This document shows positions 9,601 through 18,371 of a DNA stretch of 64,000 bases, in pieces. Position 1 is the first letter of the stretch; each line of letters opens with the position of its first letter. Under the pieces are notes generated by a model that made no database searches, was not told where the DNA came from, and saw only the letters and a program-made list of their open reading frames with translations. The position numbers and the translations under genes are program-made. The DNA is from Nostoc sp. JL34. Its GTDB lineage: Bacteria; Cyanobacteriota; Cyanobacteriia; Cyanobacteriales; Nostocaceae. The stretch covers positions 30,707 to 94,706 of the forward strand of contig NZ_JABXKQ010000164.1 in the NCBI RefSeq assembly GCF_017114945.1, in the 5' to 3' direction.

Positions 9601-10001
9601 CCTTGTTGATGGATAATTTTGAATTGGCTACCACTGTGCTTTCTCAGTTAACAGCGCTGAATGTCGAGATGCACATGGATGATTTTGGTACTGGTTATTC
9701 ATCTTTGAGTTATCTGCATCGCCTACCAATTAAAACACTTAAGATTGACCGCTCTTTTGTCACTACTATAGGTAGTCGAGGAGAAAATTTAGAAATTATT
9801 CGAGCGATTGTGACATTGGCTCATAATTTAAATATGTCTGTAACAGCAGAAGGGATAGAAACTGTAGAGCAACTAGCACAATTGAAGGCTCTACAATGTG
9901 ATTATGGACAAGGGTATTTTTTCTTACCACCGATGGAACGTACAGAAGTAGAAAGATTACTTGCGGCTAACTTATGCCGTAAAAATTTTTTAAAGAGATA
10001 A
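6618..10001 (+). CDS. Amino-acid-permease-like / PAS / GGDEF / EAL fusion protein
   Basis: This 1127-aa protein joins a transporter and a c-di-GMP module. Residues about 20-525 resemble the APC amino-acid permease superfamily, with about 12-14 hydrophobic helices. A PAS domain (about 540-640), a coiled coil (640-690), GGDEF (690-850) and EAL (860-1115) follow. The cyclase motif RFGGDEF (767-773) is intact. The inhibitory I-site is RVGN instead of RxxD, so product feedback is probably lost. The phosphodiesterase signature EALLRW (898-903) and DDFGTGYSS (from 1021) are intact, so both activities are possible. The likely idea is that a substrate sensed or carried by the membrane part tunes c-di-GMP. 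It is monocistronic, with a 327-bp upstream spacer. Confidence 0.88.
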   Translation: MVSKDSAPADKNQHLLMRLPRTLSYLETWGFGLTGHVGWIGTAPIIHAALGSKAILVWFFGTIISFLLNLQVQKLGRHWSDVAGGTPNYTTRLLKNFPGLGRYVALGYFFSWAAAPALYAIILTNLIKVNFETLGISCPETFLKVVFTAIPFILAFSGTRALALLHLFFVFPAILLLLLFCIQGVLWLAFSTPSFKFISTSTNSLSFEEWAKWFFLASYSIYACETTSSFVADSRHPYKTLRFLTVAAWLIPPVFLGGSWVLMCSTPNSTIGDDAYLNLVAASKPFWGESASFLVTLLITISCLLSSATAVSNSPRILYQLALDRQLSPIFALVSRQGVLGPAILVTFLLSLLCLNLGNVSQLVTVAGTCYLMSIMGLHLGLWLCRGKPYVLWPWWSLGFFLVEAVVLIVGGLAWNWRDFLVGLLLPILLIIGDVSLHRFRFAPLHPNWWTQRYDTSSSRNNPDFVVLQVTVLVSLICITATISWVIRDFLDRFSNNPQNSLLAILLVTLSFAGVAIACWTTLPQIIAIDEARKQARNLFITTLDTVPDTVLVLDENGTISQINAAAEELFQISVHQLIGQKLNQILICYRGKPEQWSIRSEQTLKINQGLRIVESTISQPFNSQLREYVVIVRDITRRKLAEEELVQYRYQLEQLVLERTIELIRVNQQLQQDIIKRQEVQEQLLHNSLHDELTGLPNQRLFMERVQQAIEQTKQQNNYLFAVLFLDLDRFKVVNDSLGHLLGNQLLIAISHRLKSVLRVGNIVARFGGDEFTILIEEIEDISTAIQVADRIKKVLALPFQLNEHRVFTNVSIGIALSRADYEQAAQILRDADVAMYCAKALGKARYEVFDPKMHEGAALLLELETALRHALLKQEEFRLDYQPIVSLTTGKIIGFEALLRWYHPERGLISPQDFIPLAEETGMIVTIGQWVLYEACHQMHAWHKQFPTSIPLTISVNFSGKQITQPDVFKEVKHILQQTGLEPCYLKLEITETLLMDNFELATTVLSQLTALNVEMHMDDFGTGYSSLSYLHRLPIKTLKIDRSFVTTIGSRGENLEIIRAIVTLAHNLNMSVTAEGIETVEQLAQLKALQCDYGQGYFFLPPMERTEVERLLAANLCRKNFLKR

Positions 10002-10074
10002 AATCAGGGAATTAAATTCTATTTAGAGAAACACCTTGTTAAATTGAGCGATTAACTTGACTTGATAATCTATA

Positions 10075-11226
10075 TTAGTATCGTACTGGCTGTAGATGGA
10101 AATCTTCTACATTATTAAGTAACCCTTCTTCTAACAAAAGTTCATTAACAAAAACATCGATTTTCTCTCGATTAATATTTTGCATAACTACAATGTGTAC
10201 CCAGGTTTCAAAAATCGCTAACTGCCATTTTTTAATTAGCCTTTGAGAAGGTTTTTGAAAGACTACGGTATTGGAAAAATTATTGAGCATACATGGATAT
10301 TCTCTGATTTTCAGTTGTTGAAAAAGATATTGAGCATTATCAATACAGGTCTTTGCTTCTCTAGCTAATCCATTATAACCTCTTGTTTGGATTGCATACC
10401 AGAGAATCAGAGGGGTATGACCGTTTCTAGAACCTAGAATTGTTGTATCTGTCGAACCAATATATTCAATTGCTGTTTCAACTTTTTCTACCCATTTTTT
10501 CTTAGTTAAAATAACACCACAAGGTAAGGGAGAACCAATGAATTTAGCAGAAATAGCTATACTATCTATGGGTTTTTGAAAGTTAACTTGTGGAGCGCCA
10601 TCTAAAAACGGTAATATTAATCCTGAAAGGGCGGCATCACAATGGATATAGTAATCTTGAATCTGATTGCGCTCTAAAATTTCTAGAACTTTGTCTAAGT
10701 TATCAATCGCACCTTTGACAGTAGTGCCAATATTTAAATTTATGATCGCTGGATAATTACGATTTTCACTAATTAGTTGTTCAAAATGCTCGTAATTTAT
10801 CTCTCCATGAATTTGCGAATTAACAACATTATGTTGGATACGGAATAATTTGGCTGCTTTGGGTATGGAGTAATGAGAGTCTTGTGATGAGTAAAGAATC
10901 CCATTAGGGTAAATTTCCCTTGCTAAGAATATTCCATATAAATTACCTTCAGTTCCGCCAGCAGTAACATAACCCCAAAACTGATTTTCTGGAATCTTAT
11001 AGAGGTGAGCGAAAAAAGATAATACTTCTTGCTCAAATTTACGAGAATGAAGACCAAAATCTGGCTCAATATATGGATCTCCAGCATTATTTAACATAAA
11101 GTTGAAAAATTTGGCGATCGCACTGTAATCACAACTTAAATTATATGGATAGCCTGCATGAAACTGCGATCGCTGTTCTATTTGCAGCAAAAAATCTGTC
11201 AACTCTTTAGCAACTTTATTTGACAT
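10075..11226 (-). CDS. PLP-dependent group II decarboxylase, histidine-decarboxylase-like
   Basis: The 383-aa protein is the length of PLP-type bacterial histidine decarboxylases, which convert L-histidine to histamine. It carries TAGGTEGN (phosphate-binding region), SHYSIPKAA, the cofactor aspartate in HCDAALSG and the SPLPCGVILTKKKWV segment after the PLP lysine. The lysine region reads AISAKFIG, where the family normally has SGHKxIG. The lysine is kept but the preceding His is replaced and one residue seems missing. Activity may therefore differ or be lost, and substrate is uncertain. It is convergent with the permease-GGDEF-EAL gene. Confidence 0.82.
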   Translation of the reverse strand: MSNKVAKELTDFLLQIEQRSQFHAGYPYNLSCDYSAIAKFFNFMLNNAGDPYIEPDFGLHSRKFEQEVLSFFAHLYKIPENQFWGYVTAGGTEGNLYGIFLAREIYPNGILYSSQDSHYSIPKAAKLFRIQHNVVNSQIHGEINYEHFEQLISENRNYPAIINLNIGTTVKGAIDNLDKVLEILERNQIQDYYIHCDAALSGLILPFLDGAPQVNFQKPIDSIAISAKFIGSPLPCGVILTKKKWVEKVETAIEYIGSTDTTILGSRNGHTPLILWYAIQTRGYNGLAREAKTCIDNAQYLFQQLKIREYPCMLNNFSNTVVFQKPSQRLIKKWQLAIFETWVHIVVMQNINREKIDVFVNELLLEEGLLNNVEDFHLQPVRY

Positions 11227-11953
11227 ATCTCTGTATCTCTTAAATTTTGATTGATTTAATGGATGTTTTAATCTACATTATACGTATTAATCCATACCTT
11301 TAGATTTTCTTAATAATATATTTTATTGGTGCTATTGTTCAATAGTGGAGAGTGAAAATACTTAAAAAAATTCAGTAATAGTACCCAATTTTTTATTAAA
11401 AAGTATATTCTACTTAGGACTTACGCACTGTACGAAATGACCAGAATGTGTATTACGCAAAATATCTATTTCAGTCGCCGACTGCAACCTGATTTACACA
11501 GAGGAAGAGTGCCGAGTCGGGAGTAATGTAGTTCAAATTACTTAAAAAGTACGTAAGGGACTTCCAAATAAAAAATACTCAATTACTTCTTGTGGAGTTG
11601 GCGTCTCGCCCGCCCGTAGACAAATGCGGGCTTTCCAGCCCACTCTGCAAGATTGGATAATTTATTTGTTAGAAGTCCCTAAAAATAAGGCTACAAGTCG
11701 GGGAATCCACTCAACGCACTAACTCAGCTACACAGGTGATATCGTGTCCGGTTCAAGACTTATCATTAAGACGGCAGGGGAGCAGGGGGCAGGGGGAAAG
11801 AGGGTTTCCTGGTTTTTGCACAGATGCGGAAATTATAACTAATTAGGCGGACATGATATGAAGTCCGCGTAAACCGAATTCACCAAGCTAAAAGTGCATT
11901 TAGCTTGGTGAGTTAGTGACTTCTAGTCTGCTAGCGCCGTGGGATTTTTGCTT
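11227..11953. other. Intergenic region with repeat debris
   Basis: No gene was recognised. It contains a possible MITE remnant at about 11415-11565: TAGGACTTACGCACT at one end and an imperfect inverted copy around GTACGTAAGGGACTT at the other. It also has a GGCAGGGGAGCAGG-type tandem tract near 11772-11800 and the stem-loop listed separately at 11880. The decarboxylase promoter should lie near 11227-11400, which is AT-rich. Confidence 0.5.
11880..11911 (-). terminator. Stem-loop downstream of ileS
   Basis: TCACCAAGCTAAA and TTTAGCTTGGTGA form a perfect 13-bp stem with a 6-nt loop, 42 bp past the ileS stop. There is no strong U-tract on the minus strand, so termination efficiency is unclear. 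Confidence 0.6.
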
Positions 11954-14839
11954 TTAGAACTCTCCAGCTAAAGCTGCAACACAGCGATCGCAAATTAAGG
12001 GATGTTCTGCTGATTCTCCCACATGAGTAGAGTAGTTCCAACAGCGATCGCATTTTTGCCCATCTGCTTTGTGAACCTCAAAATATATGTCAGCATCTTC
12101 TCCTTCCTTAGAAATGGGTTCAAATGGCACTTCTACTTGAGAAGTTAAAAATAGATAACGTAACTCATCTACACCATTACTTTTTTCAGATGAACCGTGA
12201 GTATGGGGATTGAAAGCTTGTAAACGTTGACGCAATCTCTCATCAAAGACATGCATCACAACTTTTGCTTCTAAAGAAGATCCGATTGTCTTTTGCAATC
12301 GATATATTTCTAGAGTTTTGTTGACCTTATCACGAATTTTCCGTAACTCTGTCCAAAATTCTGCTAATTCTGGATTACGCCATTTTTCCTCTACCTGCAC
12401 CCAACCAGCTTCAAACACCGATTTGTAAGGTGTTTTGTAAGGGAGATATTGCCAGATATCTTCGGCAGTGTGAGATAACACTGGTGCGATCGCTCGTGCT
12501 AAATTATCTAAAGCTATCTTCAGCACTGTTTGACAACTGCGACGGCGGAAAGCATCTTTTGCACTGATGTACAGCCTATCTTTGGCCACATCCAAATAAA
12601 AGTTGGATAAATCCACCACGCAGAAATTCTGCACTGTTTGGAAAAAGTGGAAGAATTGGAAACTCTCAAAGGCTTCCGTTACTTCCTCAAATACCTCAGT
12701 GATGCGGTGCAGCATATAACGGTCAAGTTCTGGCAATTCCTCAAAGGGGACTGCATCTTTTTCCGGGTCAAAATCATCCAAGCTACCCAACAAAAACCGC
12801 GCCGTATTGCGAATTTTACCTCTAACATCATTCATTTGCTTAATGATGTTTTTGCCAATGCGAACATCACCGGAGTAGTCAACCGATGATACCCACAATC
12901 GCAATACATCTGCACCGTAAGGCGGTTCTACTTTTTGATTTTTTCCGCCTTCAATGATTGTATTTGGATCGACCACATTTCCTTCTGACTTACTCATCTT
13001 TCGGCCTTGTTCGTCCAAAGCGAAGCCGTGAGTTAGCACAGTTTTGTAAGGCGCAATATCATTTACCGCTACACTGGTGAGCAAGCTGGATTGAAACCAA
13101 CCGCGATGTTGGTCGGAACCTTCCAAATATATGTCAGCAGGGTAGCGTAACTCTGGACGCTGTTGGACGACAGCTGCCCAAGATGAGCCAGAATCAAACC
13201 ATACATCCATTGTGTCTGTACCCCGGCGGTAAGACTTGCCATTATTACGATAGGATTCGGGTAATAATTCCTCAACTGATAATTCCCACCAAGCATCGGA
13301 ACCTTTTTCAGCGATGATTCCTTGGACATGGTTGATAGTTTCCTCATTCAGCAGTGGTTCTCCCGTAGCTTCATCATAGAAAACGGGAATGGGTACACCC
13401 CAAGCGCGTTGACGAGAGATACACCAATCGGAACGTTCCGCCACCATTGGCGTGATGCGATTTTCACCTTGGGCTGGAATCCATTTTACCGTGGCGATCG
13501 CATGAAGTGCTTCTTCTCTAAATCCTTCCACGGAAGCAAACCATTGTTCCGTAGCGCGGAAAATCGTTGGTTTTTTCGTCCGCCAATCATAAGGATACTT
13601 GTGGGGATATGCTTCTTCCTTCAACAAAGAACCAGCCGCAGCTAATGCATCAATCACCGCCTGATTCCCATCACCCAGCACATTCAACCCAGCAAATTGT
13701 CCCGCTTCTTCGGTAAAATTGCCATTGTCATCTACTGGTGCAAGGATGGGCAAACCGTAACGTTGACCAACAATGTAGTCTTCTTGACCATGACCGGGAG
13801 CAGTATGTACCAACCCAGTACCCGATTCAGTAGTGATGTAATCACCGCCCACAACAATCGGACTTTCGCGGTCAAATAAAGGATGACGATAAGTAGTATG
13901 TTCTAAATCATTCCCCTTGAACGTGGCTTTTACAGTTAACTCAAGTCCCAAGGTTGAAGATAAACGTTCCACTAAATCAGCAGCAACGATTAGGTATTTG
14001 AAATTACTCTGCGCCTCTGCTTCTGGGCGTGAAACTTCCACCACCGCATAATTCAAATCTGCATTTACCGCCACAGCCAAATTCCCTGGAATTGTCCAAG
14101 GTGTAGTCGTCCAGATAGCCACGCCCAAATCTGACTGATATTCTGCCAACAGTGGTTTTACAGTTTCAGCCAAACTTATGATTGCAAAAGCTGCATAGAT
14201 ACTGCGGGAAACGTGACCTTCAGGATATTCCAACTCAGCTTCAGCCAAAGCGGTTTTAGAACTGGGACTCCAGTGAACCGGTTTCAAACCGCGATAGATG
14301 TAGCCTTTTAAGAACATCTGACCAAACACGCCAATTTGAGCCGCTTCATATTCCGGCTTCAGAGTTAGATAAGGGTTTTCCCAATCACCCCAAATACCGT
14401 AGCGTTTAAAATTATTGCGCTGGTCGTTGACCGTAGCTAGACCAAATTCTTTTGCTTTCTGCCGCAGTTGTAAAGATGTTAAATTTTGCCGTTCTGCTGA
14501 CTTCATGTTCTGCAAAACTTTTAACTCAATTGGCAATCCGTGACAATCCCAACCAGGAACGTAGCGAACTTTACGCCCTTGTAACATTTGGTAGCGGTTA
14601 ATAATATCTTTGAGAATTTTATTTAAAGCATGACCAATATGGAGTGAGCCATTAGCGTAGGGAGGCCCATCGTGCAGTATAAATAATTCGCCGGGGTTAT
14701 TTTCAAAGAGGCGATCGTAAATTTTATTTTCTTCCCAAAATTTTTGGATTTCAGGCTCACGCTTGATGGCGTTTGCCCGCATATCAAAGTTAGTTTTGGG
14801 TAGGTTTACAGTATCTTTGTAACTTCCTGATTCGGTCAC
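11954..14839 (-). CDS. ileS: Isoleucyl-tRNA synthetase
   Basis: This is a class I aminoacyl-tRNA synthetase charging tRNA-Ile. It has the HIGH signature (ANGSLHIGHALNKILKD), the large editing domain, the KMSKS signature (KMSKSEGNVVDP) and a C-terminal zinc-binding part (CDRCWNY...CDRC). The frame is open to a TTG at 14902. The GTG at 14839 is preferred because family members begin with TES.SYKDTVNLPKTNF-type sequence right there, giving 961 codons, and the extra 21 residues look non-native. The ribosome-binding site is weak for either start. Confidence 0.93.
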   Translation of the reverse strand: MTESGSYKDTVNLPKTNFDMRANAIKREPEIQKFWEENKIYDRLFENNPGELFILHDGPPYANGSLHIGHALNKILKDIINRYQMLQGRKVRYVPGWDCHGLPIELKVLQNMKSAERQNLTSLQLRQKAKEFGLATVNDQRNNFKRYGIWGDWENPYLTLKPEYEAAQIGVFGQMFLKGYIYRGLKPVHWSPSSKTALAEAELEYPEGHVSRSIYAAFAIISLAETVKPLLAEYQSDLGVAIWTTTPWTIPGNLAVAVNADLNYAVVEVSRPEAEAQSNFKYLIVAADLVERLSSTLGLELTVKATFKGNDLEHTTYRHPLFDRESPIVVGGDYITTESGTGLVHTAPGHGQEDYIVGQRYGLPILAPVDDNGNFTEEAGQFAGLNVLGDGNQAVIDALAAAGSLLKEEAYPHKYPYDWRTKKPTIFRATEQWFASVEGFREEALHAIATVKWIPAQGENRITPMVAERSDWCISRQRAWGVPIPVFYDEATGEPLLNEETINHVQGIIAEKGSDAWWELSVEELLPESYRNNGKSYRRGTDTMDVWFDSGSSWAAVVQQRPELRYPADIYLEGSDQHRGWFQSSLLTSVAVNDIAPYKTVLTHGFALDEQGRKMSKSEGNVVDPNTIIEGGKNQKVEPPYGADVLRLWVSSVDYSGDVRIGKNIIKQMNDVRGKIRNTARFLLGSLDDFDPEKDAVPFEELPELDRYMLHRITEVFEEVTEAFESFQFFHFFQTVQNFCVVDLSNFYLDVAKDRLYISAKDAFRRRSCQTVLKIALDNLARAIAPVLSHTAEDIWQYLPYKTPYKSVFEAGWVQVEEKWRNPELAEFWTELRKIRDKVNKTLEIYRLQKTIGSSLEAKVVMHVFDERLRQRLQAFNPHTHGSSEKSNGVDELRYLFLTSQVEVPFEPISKEGEDADIYFEVHKADGQKCDRCWNYSTHVGESAEHPLICDRCVAALAGEF

Positions 14840-14927
14840 AGTCTCATGCCTAGAATTAGGTGTATAGGTTTTATTAATTATAGAAGATAGCCTGAAAACC
14901 AAAATTCCCTATTTGAACGTGAGTTCG

Positions 14928-15259
14928 ATAAACCTCTCCCTGCCTTGAATTTTCGTTCAAATTTCTCTCCGATTGGGAGCAACAAATCCTCTACGCATAT
15001 TTTTGTCAGTGTGAGATTCATCGAAAGTGACGGGAAACTCCATCCCCAGGTGTCTGTAGAGGGATAGTCGCCCCGTCGCTTGGGGTCATTGGGCATGGGG
15101 AAGAAGTTACCAATGCCCCATGCCCAAAAACTCCATCCTGCAAGTGGCGTGGAGTTTTTCATCAAGATATGGATATGGGGCTGCGGCAAGACTTGTGCGT
15201 ACACCGTAGCCAACTCGAAAAGGGACGGTTTTGCATTGTAAAACCAGGGAGAGGTTTAT
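14928..15259. mobile_element. Candidate MITE-like element with 15-bp terminal inverted repeats
   Basis: ATAAACCTCTCCCTG at 14928-14942 is exactly complementary to CAGGGAGAGGTTTAT at 15245-15259, bounding 332 bp between ileS and the next gene. Inside are two further perfect stems: TTGGGCATGGGG/CCCCATGCCCAA (15089-15127) and AAAAACTCCA/TGGAGTTTTT (15126-15159). A 111-codon open frame on the minus strand spans most of it but matches no known protein family. I see no clear target-site duplication. The layout fits a non-autonomous element. Confidence 0.55.
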
Positions 15260-15384
15260 AGACGATTAATCAGAAATTTTGCGGAGATTGAGAGTTAATC
15301 GACATAAAGTAGTATACTTTTTTGGGTTCGCCTAAAGCTATCAACAAGTTTCGTCTGAAAACCAAAAATTTTGGGGTTGCTCTA

Positions 15385-15753
15385 ATGCTAAGTCCTGTAA
15401 TAACAGTCAGTATCTTTCAAAAACAACCCGATCCTAAAGGATTCTCAACAGGTGAAGTCATCTTTGAAGAAGGACAGTCTGGTGATAGTATGTACGGCAT
15501 TCTGGAAGGAGAGGTCGATATAGTAGTCAATGGCAAGGTTGTAGAAACCATTGAAACGGGCGAAGTTTTTGGTGCTGGGATACTTGTAGGGGTAAAAAAT
15601 AGAAATTACACAGCTATTGCTAAAGTGGATACTAAACTAGGTTTCCTTGATGAAGAGGGGTTTCTCTTTGCTGTTCAGGAAACACCTATGTTTGCGATAC
15701 AGGTGATGAAAAGTTACTCAGAGCGTTTGAGTCGCTTGCAGCGGATGGTCTAA
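15385..15753 (+). CDS. Cyclic nucleotide-binding-fold protein (single domain)
   Basis: The 122-aa protein consists of one CAP/Crp-type ligand domain (FEEGQSGDSMYGILEGEVDI, then the GEVFG turn) with no DNA-binding domain. The phosphate-binding cassette is atypical. Where cAMP receptors have GE-(A/S)L-x(5-7)-R-(S/T)-A, this reads GAGILVGVKNRNYTA, lacking the Glu and with a displaced Arg, so it may not bind cAMP or cGMP. The frame is open from a TTG at 15322; the ATG at 15385 is preferred since the extra segment is not family-like. Confidence 0.75.
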   Translation: MLSPVITVSIFQKQPDPKGFSTGEVIFEEGQSGDSMYGILEGEVDIVVNGKVVETIETGEVFGAGILVGVKNRNYTAIAKVDTKLGFLDEEGFLFAVQETPMFAIQVMKSYSERLSRLQRMV

Positions 15754-15942
15754 ATCACCTCAGTCGGCATAAGTTCCAAAACTAATCAGAATCTGCCACT
15801 AATTTTGCCTCCTTTTTAGAAGGCCATAGATATATTCTCTCGCTTGGGGAGTTAGAAGTCAGTATTCAGAGAATTCTAGATGCTGGCTTTTGACTCGTGA
15901 TTTATATAAAGTGAAAGGTGCAAAATTTACCGGAGGTAGCTA

Positions 15943-16308
15943 ATGGCGCGTAAACGATTGATTATCGAGATGGGAATGGGAATAGATCAGCATGGACAAG
16001 AACCGACAGTAGCAGCATCTAGGGCAGTACGGAATGCGATCGCTCACAATGCCTTACCTGGTGTTTGGGAAGTTGCAGGTTTGAGTCATCCCAATCAAAT
16101 GATTATAGAGGTTCAGGTAGCAGTGCCATACCCAGAACAAGTTAGAGAAGAAGAGGTACTAGCTGTACTACCATTTGGGCAAAAAACTCTCATCGTAGAA
16201 TCTGGGGGGATGATAGTTCAAGGGCGAGCGATTCCCGAACTCAATGACAAAAATGACGAAATGTTGATTGCGATCGCTGCTGTTACAGTTTTCATCGAAG
16301 ATGAGTAG
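15943..16308 (+). CDS. Lin0512 family protein
   Basis: The 121-aa protein fits the Lin0512/conserved hypothetical family throughout: RLIIEMGMGIDQHGQEPTVA at the start, then RAVRNAI and a C-terminal AIAAVTVFI segment. Its biochemical role is not established. A strong Shine-Dalgarno (GGAGG, 7 nt before the ATG) fixes the start. The protein is soluble with no signal peptide. Confidence 0.85.
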   Translation: MARKRLIIEMGMGIDQHGQEPTVAASRAVRNAIAHNALPGVWEVAGLSHPNQMIIEVQVAVPYPEQVREEEVLAVLPFGQKTLIVESGGMIVQGRAIPELNDKNDEMLIAIAAVTVFIEDE

Positions 16309-16377
16309 CTGAGGCAATTCCTTCCTCTATAAACAAATCACTAATTGAAAGTTATAGAAAAGTTATTAAGTCATTTG

Positions 16378-16410
16378 AGCGCCTACTTTATTTGTGCAGG
16401 CGCTATTTTG
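16378..16410 (+). terminator. Hairpin downstream of the Lin0512 gene
   Basis: AGCGCCT and AGGCGCT form a 7-bp stem around a 13-nt loop, followed by ATTTTG. It starts 70 bp after the stop. It is a plausible weak intrinsic terminator. Confidence 0.5.
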
Positions 16411-16442
16411 AATTGTTAAGTATATTTGTTGATTACTTCATC

Positions 16443-16586
16443 AAAAAGCGTCATTGTTTTATAAAAATACCCGTTTACTTTCTCAAAATGACGTTTGACT
16501 TACTCAAAAGCTGTATTTGCTTTCTGATTTTTGTGTTTTCCGCAAGCAAAATGACCTTTGACTTATTCAAAATTCTTGCTCATTAG
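16443..16586. repeat. Degenerate 21-bp tandem repeat array
   Basis: Six 21-bp units (starting 16443, 16464, 16485, 16506, 16527, 16548) plus a partial seventh can be laid in register. The best pair is AAAATGACGTTTGACTTACTC at 16485 and AAAATGACCTTTGACTTATTC at 16548. Because the unit is a multiple of three, a 64-codon frame stays open through it, but I regard that as a by-product. The rest of the 16309-16840 spacer holds a TTCGTAGTGAGGACTTTAATCCTC-like Nostoc repeat near 16643 and no gene. Confidence 0.65.
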
Positions 16587-16840
16587 TAAGTCGATGAGAA
16601 GAAATCAAACTAGATTAAGTAATATAAAAAATATTGAGATTAGTTCGTAGTGAGGACTTTAATCCTCATAAGAGGGCTTCAACCCTCTCTGTGAGACGCT
16701 TCGCGAACACTACAAATCTTGAATTATTTACACCGCTCTACTTTGGTGATTTTTGAAGTTTTACCCTAGAAATTTTCTATCTCTGGGACTAAGGATTTGC
16801 TAATCCAAAAGTATAAAATAATAGAAACCTGGAGAAAAAT

Positions 16841-18199
16841 ATGTCATTAGAAACAGAAACACTACAGGCGACACCACCAACTTCTACTTTTGAGAAACTT
16901 GAGGATAAGCAAGAATTTAACTGGAGGCAATGCTGGTATCCCGTCACCTTTGTACAAGACTTGCCTGCTAACCGCCTTCATAGCTTTTCCTTGTACGATG
17001 AACCTTTGGTTTTGTTCAAAAACAAAGATGGACAATTTATCTGTTTAGCAGATCGTTGTCCTCACCGTACAGCCAAACTTTCTGAAGGACAAATTATTGA
17101 CGGCAAAATTGAGTGCTTATATCACGGTTGGCAGTTTGGCAGTGATGGCCAATGTCTGCACATTCCCCAATTACCAACAGATGCAAAAATTCCAGTCAAT
17201 GCTTGCGTGCCATCCTTTAAAGTTGTGGAACGTCAAGGCATGATTTGGGTATGGGCTGGCGAAAAAGAAACTGCTGTTCATGAAATTATTCCAATTTTGC
17301 CAGATTTAGATAAGTCAGGATTTGTGTGTGCAGACTTTATATTGGATCTGCCTTATGACCAAACATATCTAGTCGAAAATGTTATCGATCCTGCTCATGT
17401 TGCTATTAGCCATAATGGCACTAGAGGGGGTGGTAATCGGAAAAATGCCCAACCGCTAGAAATGGAAGTGCTAGAGAATTCGGTTCAGGGGGTTAAAGGC
17501 AGGTGGCGGGGAGCTAACAATTCAAATGAAGCCTGGAAGTATGTTGATTTTGTTGCTCCAAGTCTTGTACTGAACACTGCTTATATTGAAAAAAAAGATT
17601 GGACATTTGGACTAGCTTTGTATTCAATTCCTTTAGGTAAAGGGCGATGCCGTCTTTTAGCTAGAGGTTATCGTAATTTCATGACTTGGGGAGTCAAGCT
17701 GAGGCCGCGCTGGCTCGATCACTTAAATACGAACAAAATATTAGAGCAGGATTTGCCTCTGATTGCGGGACAACAGGCAGAAATTGAGCGCTTGGGAAGA
17801 AGTCTCAAAGAATTATATTTGCCGCTGAAAACATCTGACACATTAGTAATTGAGTACCGCAAGTGGCTAGATAAATTTGGGTCATCTTTGCCTTTTTATC
17901 AAGGTTATTCCACATGGAAAAATGTTGATAATGGCGAGTTGAATTCAAAGCCAGTTTTGCTAGACAGATTTTCGCGACACACACTTATTTGCAATTCTTG
18001 CAATCAGGCTTATCAAGTGACAAATAGGGTCAAGCAAGGTTGTATCGGGGTAGCGATCGCTCTAGCTGCTGTAGCGATACTTGCAGATGATTCTAGAATC
18101 AGAATAGCAGCAATATCAGTTTTCATAGCAGCAATTGTCATGTCTGTTATGGCTCATACACTTAAAACTCGCTTTGAGCATTCCTACACTCGTCACTAA
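16841..18199 (+). CDS. Rieske-type oxygenase, pheophorbide a oxygenase-like
   Basis: This 452-aa non-haem oxygenase belongs to the PaO/ACD1-like/Tic55 group. The Rieske 2Fe-2S motif is complete: C73-P-H75, 16 residues, C92-L-Y-H95. The mononuclear iron site is visible as N180...D183-x2-H186-x4-H191. A CxxC pair (C384, C387) precedes two C-terminal hydrophobic helices (about 400-440), as in plant PaO. Family members oxidise chlorophyll-breakdown or related tetrapyrrole substrates at membranes using ferredoxin. The substrate here is unproven. Confidence 0.86.
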   Translation: MSLETETLQATPPTSTFEKLEDKQEFNWRQCWYPVTFVQDLPANRLHSFSLYDEPLVLFKNKDGQFICLADRCPHRTAKLSEGQIIDGKIECLYHGWQFGSDGQCLHIPQLPTDAKIPVNACVPSFKVVERQGMIWVWAGEKETAVHEIIPILPDLDKSGFVCADFILDLPYDQTYLVENVIDPAHVAISHNGTRGGGNRKNAQPLEMEVLENSVQGVKGRWRGANNSNEAWKYVDFVAPSLVLNTAYIEKKDWTFGLALYSIPLGKGRCRLLARGYRNFMTWGVKLRPRWLDHLNTNKILEQDLPLIAGQQAEIERLGRSLKELYLPLKTSDTLVIEYRKWLDKFGSSLPFYQGYSTWKNVDNGELNSKPVLLDRFSRHTLICNSCNQAYQVTNRVKQGCIGVAIALAAVAILADDSRIRIAAISVFIAAIVMSVMAHTLKTRFEHSYTRH

Positions 18200-18371
18200 A
18201 ATAGGGACTGGGGATTGAGGACTGGAATCGGAATTCTTCCCAATACTTAATCCCTAATCCCAAATCTTAGTCATGATGAAGTTATCAACTCTGCGCTAAA
18301 CTAAAAATATTGGGATAAAAATCTCTGGCAGTAAGTTCAATAGACCACTAATCTTTACCACTGCGGCGATC

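Noticed and set aside
14840..14902. TTG-initiated N-terminal extension of ileS
   Set aside because: Its 21 extra residues are not family-like; the GTG at 14839 aligns with the usual IleRS start.
14878..15213. 111-codon minus-strand frame upstream of ileS
   Set aside because: It lies inside the inverted-repeat-bounded element, matches no family I know and crosses the likely ileS start region.
16392..16586. 64-codon frame after the Lin0512 gene
   Set aside because: Composition follows the degenerate 21-bp repeats, and it starts within a likely terminator hairpin.
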